Part shown: positions 11,700-23,600 of the stretch, piece after piece
Layout: each line of letters starts with the position of its first letter
How positions within the stretch are numbered: the stretch's first letter is position 1
Position numbers and translations under genes: made by a program
Assembly: GCA_015501075.1 (NCBI GenBank)
Contig: JADNYJ010000005.1
Span: 62,001-126,000 of the forward strand
Direction: 5' to 3'
DNA length: 64,000 nt
Origin: Gymnopilus junonius
Taxonomy: Eukaryota; Basidiomycota; Agaricomycetes; Agaricales; Galerinaceae
The notes under the pieces: model-generated
What the model was told of the DNA's origin: nothing
The model's database searches: none
What the model saw: the letters and a program-made list of their open reading frames with translations, nothing else

Positions 11700-13018
11700 C
11701 TACATATGTCCACAATTGTATGACAACCAAACAATTCAACAAAAACGTGTTTAACCGGCTGAAGTCCTAGGCTTTGTGGCGAAAAAAGTAATGCCTTGTC
11801 CACGCTCTTTCATCCTACTTGTCTTCTATAGCTAAATTTCACGCGCCTTTCTACAGCCGAAGAAGAATTTCCTAACGTACCATTTCACATCAGACCTATT
11901 CGTCCCCCAGATACTCCTGGTCCCACATCTGAGGGTCTGTCTTTCATATTTCTGCTGTGGCATGACCTGCTGATAAACAAAAGTGGAATTTCTCTGGACC
12001 CTGAGTCTCCATTATCTCGTCGTATCCATCGATAATTCGAGCATGTTGAATATACCCGTCTTCTTTTTCTACGTCCAATAATTATTATAAATGTAAAGCT
12101 AAGTGGTCATTGTATAAGACAGTCATTTAAAATGAGGGTATATTACCATGGAGAACATATCTTAAAAGTCTGGGAGCCTCTGAACGTGCCCATGATTATG
12201 ATCTATACCAGGCGCTTGCCGCACGCACATCAGGGAGATTGTTGGCTAAGGGTTCGATCAGTAAAATTTTCCAGAAGAAAGGTAGCATTCTTGTCTGGCG
12301 TTTGACAGATTCGTTTGACAGGATTTGTTATGGATGAGTTTGAGAATCTTCTGTTGGAAAGGAATGCCTAGAAGAGCGCTTACCGCAGAAAGGTGTCTAT
12401 TCATATGATCAATCTGGCTCGCCAGAGTAAAAGTCGCATACATTAGAATTTATATTACATTCAGGCAGAGACTCTACGTTTTAACGAAAGGCTATACTTG
12501 AATGACTGAACTGTGTTCAAAAGGAACCCTTGTCTGTATATGGTCCAGACAAGAACACCTGGTTCCTTTCCTGAAAATTTTATTAATCGAACCCTGAGTC
12601 GACAATTTCCCTGATGCGTGCGCGCCAAGCTCATTATCGTAGGCACATTCAGAGTTCACCGAATCTGAAATCGGAGGCTCAGGGCCAAGAAAAATGACAC
12701 TTTTGTTTATCGGCAGGTTATACCATGATGGAAATCTGGGATACAGACCCTTAGATGTGGGACCAGAATTATTTGGGGGACGAAAAGGCCTGACGTGAAT
12801 TATCATGTTTCGGAAATGTTGTTTCCTCTTCAGCCATACCAGGGCGTGGAATTTAGAAGACAAGCAGGCTACAGAAGCGTGGACAAGGTATTGCTTTTTT
12901 GGCAGCCTATTCAACCTCTTTTGTTGAATTGTTTGGTTGTCGTACAACTTACAAAAGGAGACGATGTTTAGAGTTGTTTTTCTTCATTGTCCGTCTTCTC
13001 TCTCTTCTTGTGGTAACA
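11700..13018. promoter_or_regulatory. Divergent intergenic region between copies B and C, imperfect palindrome
   Basis: B reads leftwards and C rightwards, and their upstream regions are inverted relatives. Sequence at 11,882-11,980 pairs with the reverse complement of about 12,710-12,815. The B-side homology to the copy A upstream region ends near 12,450 and the C-side unit begins near 12,465, so the junction is close to 12,460. The region could act as a bidirectional promoter (inference). Confidence 0.5.
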
Positions 13019-14633
13019 ATGCCGTCCTATCCCTTCGCTGACCCGCTCGATTGGGCCGCCTTTAACGATAGTTACTTCCAAGGTAATATCAGACTACTCT
13101 TCTGCATGACAATGAATAATATTTTGGGTGTTTTTTGTGTAGTACCTACTGCCACTCAGGCAATCGAAAACTATGCCACCGACAATCCATCTTCGAATTC
13201 CCAACTTCCTCAGTCTCTTCCTCCTTTTGACGGAAGGAGAGAGGTAAATGTGGCCTCTGCCTTCAAGCCATTACTTGACCAGACTAATGATTTCCAAAAC
13301 AAGACCTACATAATCGACCAGATATCCATCTCTGATACCCTTCCGCCTTTCGAGGAGCTGGGGAAGAAGAGATATAAAGCTTTTACAGCGCCATCATTAC
13401 TTCCTGGCCTTGAGATCGACCCCAATTATTCCTGGATGTTTGTCAACGATCCCTTACCACCTGCCTCTTTCATGCCCCATGAGTCTCGTCCTCCTGCCAT
13501 TATGCATACAGCCAGAATGGGAGACCAGGTGTTATACGATGATTCCATCTACCCACTCTCTGGGTCATCGACCATATCTGCAAGTTATGGGTATCCTTTC
13601 CCATCACCTAGTGCCGTGGATCATGCAATGGGAGTCCCCTCGCTTCCAGCTCACCTGCTAAATTACAATAATCAGGATCCATGCACCACCGGCCATTCGA
13701 CCCTCCACTATGGAGAGGTTGAATACAACCAAAAGCAATTGTTTGGACAGCCTTCGGGTGGCCACATAAGCCGCTCTGGAGGATTGTTCATCGAGCGGCT
13801 TGAGGGCCACTTTCAGAGCACTGGCCAAAGGTAAGAGTTTGATCGATTCCAACCTCTCAGTCTATGGGCTAAAACCAATTCACAATAAACAGTACGGCAG
13901 AGGTGCTTCCATTTCTCCCCAATGGGGTCCAGCACGACCTCACGGCGCGGCTGTCAGCGCCGTCGCCAGTGCATTCACCATGGATGACTGAAAGCTACAA
14001 GGTCGCGGCACCCTCCTTTCAGCAACAACAAGGTCGTCGTGGATCTCGTAGACCCTTGAAGTCGACATCGACCTTCGCAGACAAGAAGTGCGTACCGTAA
14101 TCTCTTCTTCATCGCTAGGAGATTAAACGATGCTGTGTCACGCAGAGTTCAGCACTCACAAAAAAAGAGAAAGCGCTACTTTCCTCGGGTTGGGAAAGAT
14201 GGATGGGCAATTGCCAACCCAGGCATCATGAAGTTTCTCAGAGAAAGTAACTCTCCTGAGCCTGTACTTTCGTGCCCAGGAGGCTCTATGGCCTATCCAG
14301 GTTCGTTCCCGTCGCCTGCTTTTCCAATGAGATGTGTCTTATAAGATCTCTTTAGTCAAGCAATCTCCACCGAAGCCAACAGCTTCTAACGGCCCACCAA
14401 GCTACCTCTCAATTCTCAAGCCAAAGCGAGGAGCATATGGCGACTCCGCAATGCATCCAGCACATCTTACCCAATGGCCAACGTCTTCTGGTGGGGTGGC
14501 CGGGCTGCAGCATTCTAGGATAGCAAATGAAGACGTGTACATGGCAAGGTTTGTGATTGAATTGCTGCTTACTTCTTGCATAATGCTCATTTGGACCTTC
14601 AGACATGATTATCGCCACTTCTCCAAGAATTGA
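13019..14633 (+). CDS. Unrecognised six-exon gene, family copy C (about 450 aa)
   Basis: Closest relative of copy A, in opposite orientation. Exons are 13019-13082, 13143-13830, 13893-14087, 14119-14300, 14356-14548 and 14603-14633. They sum to 1353 nt, open to the TGA at 14631. All introns are GT-AG and 31-62 bp long; the third is very short (31 bp, gtgcgtac...gctag). The protein begins MPSYPFADPLDW, has a Pro/Ser/Tyr-rich middle (PLPPASFMPHES), a Gln run (QQQQGRRGSRR) and the basic QKKRKRYFPRV motif. No enzyme motif or signal peptide is visible. The last exon codes only about ten residues; its stop lies within a few codons of the stops of A and B. Conservation of length, phase and stop over three copies supports a real gene. 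Confidence 0.65.
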
Positions 14634-14699
14634 GCTCTGTGGAGGGTCCGTGACGGAGACGGAGACGACGTCAATATGGTGAGCAGAGTCCAGGAACTC

Positions 14700-15045
14700 A
14701 ATCACTCACACTTGGGTTGAACAACACTGATCAGGTCCGTTCCATCTCCCGACCTGCTCTTTTTCACCTGTTCCGCCTGTACCGTGAACCCCCGACGACG
14801 TATACGAAGAAAATCAATGAGGAGTTAAATGGAGTTCAGCACAAGCCTCTGACCTTTATCGATCCTCACTGTTCCGAACGTGGGAACGCCGTAGCATGGA
14901 GGAACTTCGATATTGCTTTCCTCCATCTTTCCAGTTGTTGCTCTTGCGAAGTCATTGCGAGAACAGGGCGGGTTCTCGGACTTTTCATGTATCTTGGCAG
15001 ATCAATTTTGATTCTTCCTCTCAGGTTGTATGGTTAATTTTCACA
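14700..15045 (+). repeat. Conserved 3' flanking block of copy C
   Basis: Counterpart of 1,165-1,560 (minus). It has an open frame with RGNAVAWRNFDIAFLHLSSC, very close to the copy A version. No function is known. Confidence 0.45.
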
Positions 15046-15339
15046 TGATCACTCTTTTTTTTACAGATGATACTCGCCGGAAACCATCCTATATTTCTAT
15101 CCTCAGGATTTCCTCCCTAGTTTCTGGCAAGCCACTTAGATTTTTTATCCTATATATAGCAGTACTTTTCTCGTTCTTATTTATTTATTTAAGTCGATTT
15201 GGTATTTAAAGTTCTAGCCAAGTATTCCATCTGTAAAGAAATGTGTTCAATTTTCCAGTGACGGAAATATTGATGGTGAACTGCATCAACATGCAAGTTA
15301 AGAATATATTACCATAGCAGGAGGCAGTTGAACAAAGTT

Positions 15340-15640
15340 GAACTGTATGCAATCACTGTCAGTGCCACTGCCCGAGGACATTATTATTATAGGGGCGGAC
15401 GCGGTCATCACGTGCCCTTCGATTTCGTGGCGCAGAGTCGCCGCAGACACTGACATTACAACTCTATTTCATACACTAACACTACTTCTTTACTCAACCA
15501 TGGAGTGTTACTGGGGACCTCCTACTCAGGCTCAGTCGAGTTGAATCTATAGGATTGTGTTGATGTGCAGCACAGTGAGTGCCTACAGGCTAACCATCAT
15601 ATCCGTGGCTGAATTTTTTTTTGGCAGGGACCCTATGCTT
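15340..15640 (+). repeat. Dispersed repeat D2
   Basis: Second copy of D1 (4,563-4,974) in inverse orientation. The match is clear at 15,495-15,610 (catggagtgttactgggg... to ...ggctaaccatcatatccg). It lies downstream of copy C, whereas D1 lies upstream of copy A, so it was not carried simply by the A/C inversion. Confidence 0.5.
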
Positions 15641-16349
15641 AATTAAAGTCTATGCATGGGTGGCTGAACTCCCAGTGATTATACCCATAGCTGCATCCAA
15701 TGAACCATCTCGTAAATGCGACCTCGTCCCTCATAAGGATCAAGAGCCTGCATTCAAAAAGAAAGGAACTCGTGTCGGTATATGGTCGATCGGACACATG
15801 AGAATTTACGCAGCGGATTCTGACTTTGTTGGCTCACAACACCCGGTCAATGAGACAATCCCGAGGATTACGCAGTGCATGGAGAGGAGGCTTCCAAGTG
15901 AGGAGCAATGTATATCTCACGAAGAACTCATTTCTTATTTCACGTACCACGGTTATTAGCGTCCATTTACGCACTACATTAGGATTTCATCCATCGACAT
16001 GCGCCATCCTTGCGTTCCACTTTGAAAACACGAAGCAATATGCCCATTAATATGTGCGATAAGCCTTATACTTCGGAAGGACCACCAATAGTATCTTATT
16101 CTCACATCTACTAGTCTCGGTGCTACATTCACCTTCTTTGAGGAGAGAGAGCTTCGCTGCTTCCTTTTTGCCACCTATCGCAGCATCTGGGAATCAATTC
16201 TTTATTGAAGAGAAAGAAAGTTGCCGGCTTGACGTACAAAGAAGCCCTTGGGAGATAGGCGCTGGAACCACGAGTCCTAATAGAAGTTTACGAGGCGCAG
16301 CGTCCGCGTCTTAAATAGCTGACCTTTCATCGCAACCCCCAACGCTACC

Positions 16350-16887
16350 ATGCACCCACCTCACTATCTAATCAGGCCTCCATCCTTCCTCTCATCTACT
16401 GGCGACAACACTGACGAGTCAGTACGCCTTTGCAAGGCGCTGGTAGGCAGTGGAGCACTGGTCCTCCGGCATTTATTGGAGTTACAAGAGAAGGTAAGCG
16501 TTGAATATATTGACCCCTGCGCTGACGCTGAGTCAGTTTCTCCAGGGATGGAACCATGAGGCGGTGGAGCAGCACTTTCAGCAACAGCGCCAGACTGCGG
16601 ACAATGCCTCTTCTACACTTAATGTGATATGGTTCGAACGCATGAAAGCCGTTCTCCGTGAGATAGACCAGCGGCTGCGTTTTGTCCCATCTGACAAGCC
16701 GCTCAAGTTCTTGGATTTAGGGTTAGCCAATTTTTTTTTCCTTTTCTCCCAAAATATATCAACCAGATATTGTTGAAGATGTTGCCCGGGTGGCTTTTTA
16801 GCTTCCATCATGCGTCTCTTGCCGGCGTTCTCCCTCATTCTCGGCCTCATTAACTTTGTGCTGAACCCCATACTGCACCCTCAGTAG
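16350..16887 (+). pseudogene. FtsJ-like SAM-dependent methyltransferase, N-terminal fragment
   Basis: Three exons can be read: 16350-16493, 16546-16721 and 16779-16887. The joined product reaches KFLDLGCCPGGFLAS, which matches motif I of the RrmJ/FtsJ fold (the SAM-binding DLGxxPGG loop). The N-terminal helical part resembles the extension seen in fungal members, from memory of the family. After motif I only about 25 residues remain before a stop, so the catalytic core (the later Asp and Lys of the K-D-K-E tetrad) is missing. Nothing clear follows up to 17,750. I read it as a truncated, probably inactive copy. Confidence 0.5.
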
Positions 16888-17753
16888 CCACTATTGATTG
16901 ATAGCGCACCTTCTGCTTTTCTTTTTTTAGGGTTTTTTGTGTGTGTCCTTGCCACACATGGTGCTTCCGTCCAGCGCATCATTGTTCATGTTAATTTGAT
17001 GTGCTACCCGGTTCCAGGTGTAATTCTTTCAAGAAAGGACCCACAAGGAATGTCGCACAGTAGATCCAGCTTGTCAATCTCGATTATCGATGAAATATGC
17101 CTTGTTATTGCCGTCTCTGACTTACATGCTACTGCATCCAACCAATGCTTATTATAAACCGCCTGCTCGCTTAAATACATCGGAATCAGAGGTGCGAAGA
17201 ACACGCGACATAAACTTGGTGTGTACTATATTTTTATTCCGGCTCTTTTTCCAGTGGCACTATGGAATATTTCAATCACAGATAAACCCTGTTCCACGCA
17301 TCATGAAATCGCGTCCTGGAATTGGCGGCTATTACTTGTATCATAGAAAAGAAAACTTGTAAATTGCAATAGCTGCGTGTAGGATGTATATATATAAAGA
17401 ATATAACGAGCGAGTCTACGAAAAAGCAGAGCCACAAATCGGAAAGGCGTCTCAGGAGATGAAAATAGCACTAGATTTTGAAGTGCTTGAAAATTAGGTG
17501 TTGCTCCCTCCCCTCGTGTTGCTTCTTGACTCCGAACTTGTCATAAACAAATGACTAGGACATACAGCTTTCCGTATAAGTGTAGCCGTGTGCTGCATAA
17601 TGGTATGATGGACATAGCCTCAGTGCCTGTGGACCGCTCGGCCCAGGGAAGTCTTCCGGCTTATGTCATGATTTGTTGGGATACTTACTTGAGAGGTGGG
17701 CGACAAGTTCTCATCCATCCTCAATCGTCTTGCGTCGTCTCTCGTACTGATCC
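16888..17753. other. No gene recognised
   Basis: Short frames only. Some could be decayed remains of the methyltransferase C-terminus, but no motif supports that. Confidence 0.35.
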
Positions 17754-19275
17754 ATGGATTCCCAGACGATACTAGACCAGATTCTTCTACGACCTGGGCA
17801 GTTGCTCAAGCAAGGTCGCTATCAAGTGCACCGCAAATTAGGTACGGGACTCTTTTCAACCACCTGGCTAGTCTCGGACGCCGAGGCTGAGTACATACCA
17901 TACATTCTGTATTTATTGTGTCCCATGTTTATTTCTTCTGTTATAGATTCGTCGAAGTCAGCTTCCCTAGCAAGTACTGCGCAGTCAAAGTTCTCTCCGT
18001 TGAAGGTACCAATGTACATAAAGAAGGCCTATCCCACGAGCTCGAGTTTTTACAGCAAATTGCAGCAGACAAAAAATGCGAGAATCTTCCTCAGCTGCGC
18101 GACCATTTCGAGGAGTATGGTCCCGGAGGCACCCACTTGTGTCTGGTTATGGAACTCCTTAGCACGGACGTCTCTAGCTTTCGCCGCAGTTCGCCAACCA
18201 AGGCGTTGCCAGTTTACACTGTGAAGCACATAATTATAGCTGCATTAAGGGGTCTGGCTAATCTCCATCGACTTGGAATTATCCACACTGGTATGCCATT
18301 TCTCTCTTTTATTTTATTTTACATTTCATTATAGAGTTTGCTGAGCTCCTAATTCTTTGTAGATTTGAAGCTCGATAACATACTCTTCATGGGCGTTCCA
18401 AATGACAAATACGTCGAGGAGCAACTCGCTGCCGAGGCTCCTGTTATCGAGGGTGAAGTCGAGGTGGAAGGCGTGACGTATCCACTTCTCCGTGCCCAGC
18501 CTATACCGCATACATGTCAATGGGACATGTCTCCGTACATCTCTGAGGTGATCGATTATGTCGTGACCGACCTTGGTCAAGGTAAGCATGATCTTATCTC
18601 ATCTTTCATCCTCAACACATATAATAAAATATTGTAACATCTTTCAAATGCAGCTCAGCGAGCAGGCGAACAGCCGACCACGGACGAGTTCTCTGCCTAT
18701 TCTCTACGTGCTCCCGAGTTACTCCTATATTCTGACTTTTCGCCAAAGATGGACATATGGGCTATAGGCTGCTTGGTATGTTTTTCTTTCTATTTTTATT
18801 CTTCTCATTTATTCTGTACCACTTTCAATTCTAGACTTTTGAACTCCTCGTTGGCCGTTGGCTCTTTGCGCCAAAGGAAGGCGAAACTTGGACCCTGGAA
18901 GATGACCATCTCGCCAAAATGATGGAATTGACGGGCGAGACATTCAGCTCTGCCTATCTCGCCCGTCGACGCGCAGAATTCTTTGATGAGAATGGTGGGT
19001 TCCTGTGCTTCTAATTGACCTACACTCTTGAATTCATAGTCCGTCTTACAGGCAAGCTACTCAGAGGTGAACTTATACCCGGCCAGAGCATCGAGAATCT
19101 TATTCGCATTTGCAAGATTGTCCCAGAAGATGATATTCCCGGTGCCGCATCATTCATAAATGCGTGTTTACGGCTAGACACCTATGATCGTTCGACCGCG
19201 GTGGAGCTCCAGATGGATCCTTGGCTGATTAAATGTAGTTGCAGTCATTATCAGCATTATCAGCATTATCAGTGA
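17754..19275 (+). CDS. SRPK-like serine/threonine protein kinase
   Basis: Predicted kinase of the CMGC/SRPK type, a group that classically phosphorylates SR proteins. Exons are 17754-17890, 17947-18290, 18363-18581, 18654-18775, 18835-18994 and 19052-19275; all phases close and the frame is intact. Visible motifs are the Gly loop (GTGLFSTTW), the VAIK-like YCAVKVL, the catalytic loop IIHTDLKLDNILF (HTD, as often in mushroom SRPKs), the DLG metal-binding motif (VVTDLGQAQ), the APE-like RAPELLL and the WAIGC helix F. The typical SRPK spacer of about 50 residues lies between the catalytic loop and DLG. It ends in a small HYQHYQHYQ repeat coded by a tandem cattatcag. This expanded family is variable, so the true substrate is unknown. 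Confidence 0.85.
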
Positions 19276-20611
19276 TTCATTTTTTTCGGCGATAAAGTTG
19301 TTTGTTACATAATGCTTGGTACATATCGTGTTTAGAAATCCAAACAGAAATCATGTAGACTCTCCTAGTCGTTTATGCTTGAAAATCGCGACAGAAATAG
19401 TTCCCTTCTTTGATTGACATGAGAGACATTAGACGGATGTATTCATCCAGCACGTCAGCGCAGCAGTTCCACCGCATACGCGGTGCTGTATGCGTGAGAA
19501 ACGAGTGAGATTCACGTTATTTGCTGGGTGATGAATTGACGACTGACGCTAAAGCATTTATTTATTTCAAGCCATAGAGATGATCTGAAAAGCGAACTCC
19601 TGTAGCTGCTGCTACGCCGAACTGCAGCTGCAGACAATGGTTGAACAGCATCCAAAAATAAATCAACAACGCGCACGTGCGACCAGACGCGTATGCGACG
19701 CGTCGTCCTGAAAACGGTATGAACAGAATTAGATTATAGTAACTACGATGAACCTGAAATGAAATGGCAAAAAAAAGACGTACGAGAGGCAGATAGGAAA
19801 TAGTAGGTAAAACGAGAAAATGTAAATGAAAGGGGGAAAAAAAAGGAACACGGAAAATGATGGTATGTATGTATGTAGACAGTAGCGATGGATTGATACC
19901 TGACTAACTAACTAACTGAAAAAAAAACGACAACGTTATGGGATGGATGGAATCGGCATTGTACGTATGGATAATATATAAAAGATCGTTCAGAGTCGAG
20001 AGTCGAGTATTTTCAAGTCGAGTGGAAATGGAGAGAGAGAGAAGAGAGAGAGTGGGGTCTTTTCGGATATATAGAGAAAGGAAGGGTTGATCAGATACGC
20101 AACATCCAGAACGGAAGTGTGTGATCGATGAGATCGGAAGCTTGTAGTTCACAGGCTACAACCCGGGGAATATGACCTGATAGATGATCCTCTTGTATCG
20201 TTTGCGATGGGTGAAAATCCCGACTCTAGTCAGAACCGGTGGTTGGGTGTATATGAAGGTCGTGATGGGAGCAACACATTCTATGGGGTCTGTAAATTCA
20301 TGACAAGGGCTCAAAATGTCGAGGGTAACGGTGGGTGATGAGTTGACGATGATGGTGACGATGATAGTGTGGTCGTAAAAGATTTGAAGAGAAAAGAGCG
20401 TGATATGCTTGCTTGTTTGCTATACAGCAAGAAGGGTAGTCGTTAAAAATCGAGATGGTCTAGAGTTGGATTGAGGATATAACTTGAAAAGCAGCAGGTG
20501 GACGATGACGATGAAGAGGAAGATGAAGGCGCGACAAAGGACGACAGAGAAAAATAGGAAGGAAACCCCCCAAATTGAAATGGCACACAGCCGACTGAAT
20601 TGACTCGTCAC
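19276..20611. other. Convergent intergenic region
   Basis: 3' flanks of the plus-strand kinase and the minus-strand samB homologue. It contains simple repeats (gtatgtatgtatg near 19,863; ctaactaactaac near 19,904; a GA-rich run near 20,030-20,055). No gene is seen. Confidence 0.5.
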
Positions 20612-23600
20612 TCAGCCAAGCACCATATCATCCTGCTCATCGCCAAAAGGCGACCGCGGACCCGCGAGGTTGATCACCCGAGGCTGATGCTGCGAGAAAT
20701 GCTGCTGCTGTGGAAGATACTGCCTCTGCTCATTCCCCTGCCTCCTCAAAGTCGCAGACGCTGCCGCCGCCGCCGAAGGCGAGGATGATGATGAAGAGGA
20801 GAAACCGCCTGTTGGGTCAGCACCATCTGCACCGTCCGCATTCATGCTCCAATCCGTACCAGGCTGCCTCGCTGTTGCTGGCCCAGCTACCGATCTCGAA
20901 AGAGGCGTCGCATCCGTCTCCGTCTGCACTCCTCCTCTTCTGGAGGAAGACGAAGCTGAAGGAGCAGAAGCAGATGGAGGGGTGATAGCACCCGTAATGG
21001 TCTCCGCTCTCCTCCTGCCAGGTCTAGGAGTCACTCCGGCCGCCGACCCCAATCCCGACCCAGAGCCGGAAGCACCTGAAGACCCTTGGATATGGAACGA
21101 CAGATAACTGTTATTTGTCGGATCTTGCTCTTGTGGTTGCGGAATGAAGTGTTGGTAATGGTGGGTCCTTTGTTGTTGTTGTTGTTGAGCCTGAGCCTGA
21201 GCTTGGTTTTGGTTTTGGTTTTGATTGGGAGTCGCAGCAGGCCTGAGCGTCGTTCTCGCCTGCATCTGCGCAGTAGAAGGCTGCACCGTCCTCTCACGCG
21301 CCATACTCGACTCTGCACGCGCAGCATGCGCATGAGCATGAGCAGTAGACGTAGTCGGCGTAACATAATTCGAGCTCGCACCCGCACCACCACCAAGAAG
21401 AGCACCAGGCGCTGGAGTCCTATGCCCACGCACAGTGCCCGTATCCCTTGTCTCCATAACCAACCTCGCCCTCTCCCTCTCCCTCGCCTCTCTCTCCCTC
21501 CTCCTCTCCGTCCTCTCCGCCCGCTCACCCCTCTCCGCTCTTATAACAGGCACATTCACGCCCTCACCTGCACCTGCAGGCAACTCCACGTTGATCTGGA
21601 TCTCTGCTCCTTGCTGCTGCTGTTGTTGATGATGACCAGGCGCATGATGACTGGGCTGATGATGCGACGACGACCCATGTCCATGCCCATCCTCATCGAC
21701 GTCTTTAGCTGAGCACCAGAACCGATGACCTTCGCTCCACGCGGTGCTCTGGCATTCTTTACCGCAATACTTGGCTTTGCGACATCGTCTGCATTTGGCG
21801 AATTCGCGGGGGTATGTTTCCCATTTGCCGCACATCACTGGAAAGGGAGAGGAGAGGATTTATTAGTAATTGTTTGAACGAAGAGAGTGAGCGGAGGGGG
21901 AAAAAAAAGGAAGCAAAGAAGGCAATGAAGACGAGGTGGGGGTGAATAGACCATAAAGGCAGCAAACATGTTGAAGATGCCAAAAAGCGACATATGAAGA
22001 AAAATGAAAAAAAAAACACGATAATCAAAGACGAAAGCAGCCAGAAAAAAAATAAAAGCCAGCAGAAGCAAGCGTCTCGTACCCACCCCCAAAGAAAACA
22101 AAGAAAATTTTTAAAAATATAAAAAGCATGCCCCAACCCCCAACCCCCCCAAAAAATCATGTCTTAAAAACCAAAAAAAAAAAACCCAACTCACTATTCG
22201 CACACTGCCGAATCCCACCCCTCGAATCATCCTTCCTACACGCATTCCGCATAATCACCCCCGCCCAATACTGGATATCAGGCGGGAGCCTCGGGAGCGG
22301 CTGCTGCTGCTGGCCTTGTCCTTCTCCACCCCATTTGCATGGCATTGGAATTGGAATTTGAGTTTGAGTTTGAGTTTGAGGAGGAAGACGATGAACTGGA
22401 GGGTTGTAAGTGAATCGCTCCACGAGGGAGAATACATTCGTCTGTCGCGCGGAGGAAGGGGCGCCGTTGGATGCGTAGGAGGGGGAAGGGGTGTTGTTGA
22501 GGAAGAGGAGGGTTTGGGTTTATTGGTGTTTGTATTTGACGAGGATGAAGCGGCTGCTGCTGCTGAGTGGTGGAAGAGGAAGATGAGAAGAGGTGAAGGA
22601 TTTGAAAAACCCCAACTTCTCCTTCTCCTTCTCCTTCCCCGTCTCCTTCTCTTTTTCCTTGCCTCTCTCCTTCCCCGTGTCTTTATCTTTATCTTTATCC
22701 CTAGCCGTCTCCCTCCCCTTCGCCCTATCAGAGCCCACAGCAGAAGAACCCGTAGGCACCCCCACCCCAAACCTCGCCCCGGGCAAATCCACACTGGCAG
22801 GATGGAACGTCACGCGGGGCTTGTAGAACGCCTGCCGCACATGCGGGTATTTGCTCAGATACGCGAGGAGCTGCAGCGCGAGGAGGACGTCTTCGTCGCG
22901 GTAAGGCGAGGTGGGTTGTGGGTTTTGGGATTGGGATTGGCTTTGGGATTGGCTTTGAGTGGACGGGGGTTGAGTGGATTGGATGGATTGGGATCGAGAT
23001 GCACTGCGGGATTGGGAGGTGGATTGAGATTGAGATCGCGTCTGTGTTTGTCCTTGTCCTTGTCCTTGCGTTTGTGCTTGCGCTGCATTTTGAGACCTTG
23101 CTTGGATTCGGGTTTGTGAAGAGGTAGATCTGGAGGCAGGAGATTCGCGTGGTGTAGTCGCTGATGTTGACGCAGAAGCAGTAGAAGCAGCACCTGTCGT
23201 GCTTGTGCTTGTCGAAGTACTAGGACCCGCAATACCACCCGCACTCGCAGCTGTAGAACCAAAACCAGAAGCCGATTCCGACGCCACACCTGCAGCACCA
23301 GGACGTCCTCTGATAGTCGTATTCCTCTGATGGCCCAGCTGGGCTTCATACCTTTGATGAGGCTGGAGTTGGTGTTGCTGGAGCTGATGTTGAAGCTGGT
23401 GTTGAGCCGCTCTTCCGCCTCCCATAGCTGCAGTACCACCAGCTGGCATATTCGTGTGTATGGTAGGTAATCCCACAAGTGCCGCGCGGGGTGTCACATC
23501 CGGGGCTTCTACACCCCCAGCCGTCGCCGCTGCTGTTGCTGATGCCGTTGCTGCTGTCGCCGTCGAAGTATTCCTCCTCCTAGGAGCACCTCCCAACGCC

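Noticed and set aside
13019..14633. Copies A and C as pseudogenes with a frameshift after exon 4
   Set aside because: A GTTCGT...TTTAG intron present in all three copies removes the apparent shift and joins the next frame.
22500..22620. Intron removing the TAA at 22,520 in samB
   Set aside because: A gtttttc...actcag intron leads into the wrong frame for the following VERFTYNPP motif or leaves the stop in place.
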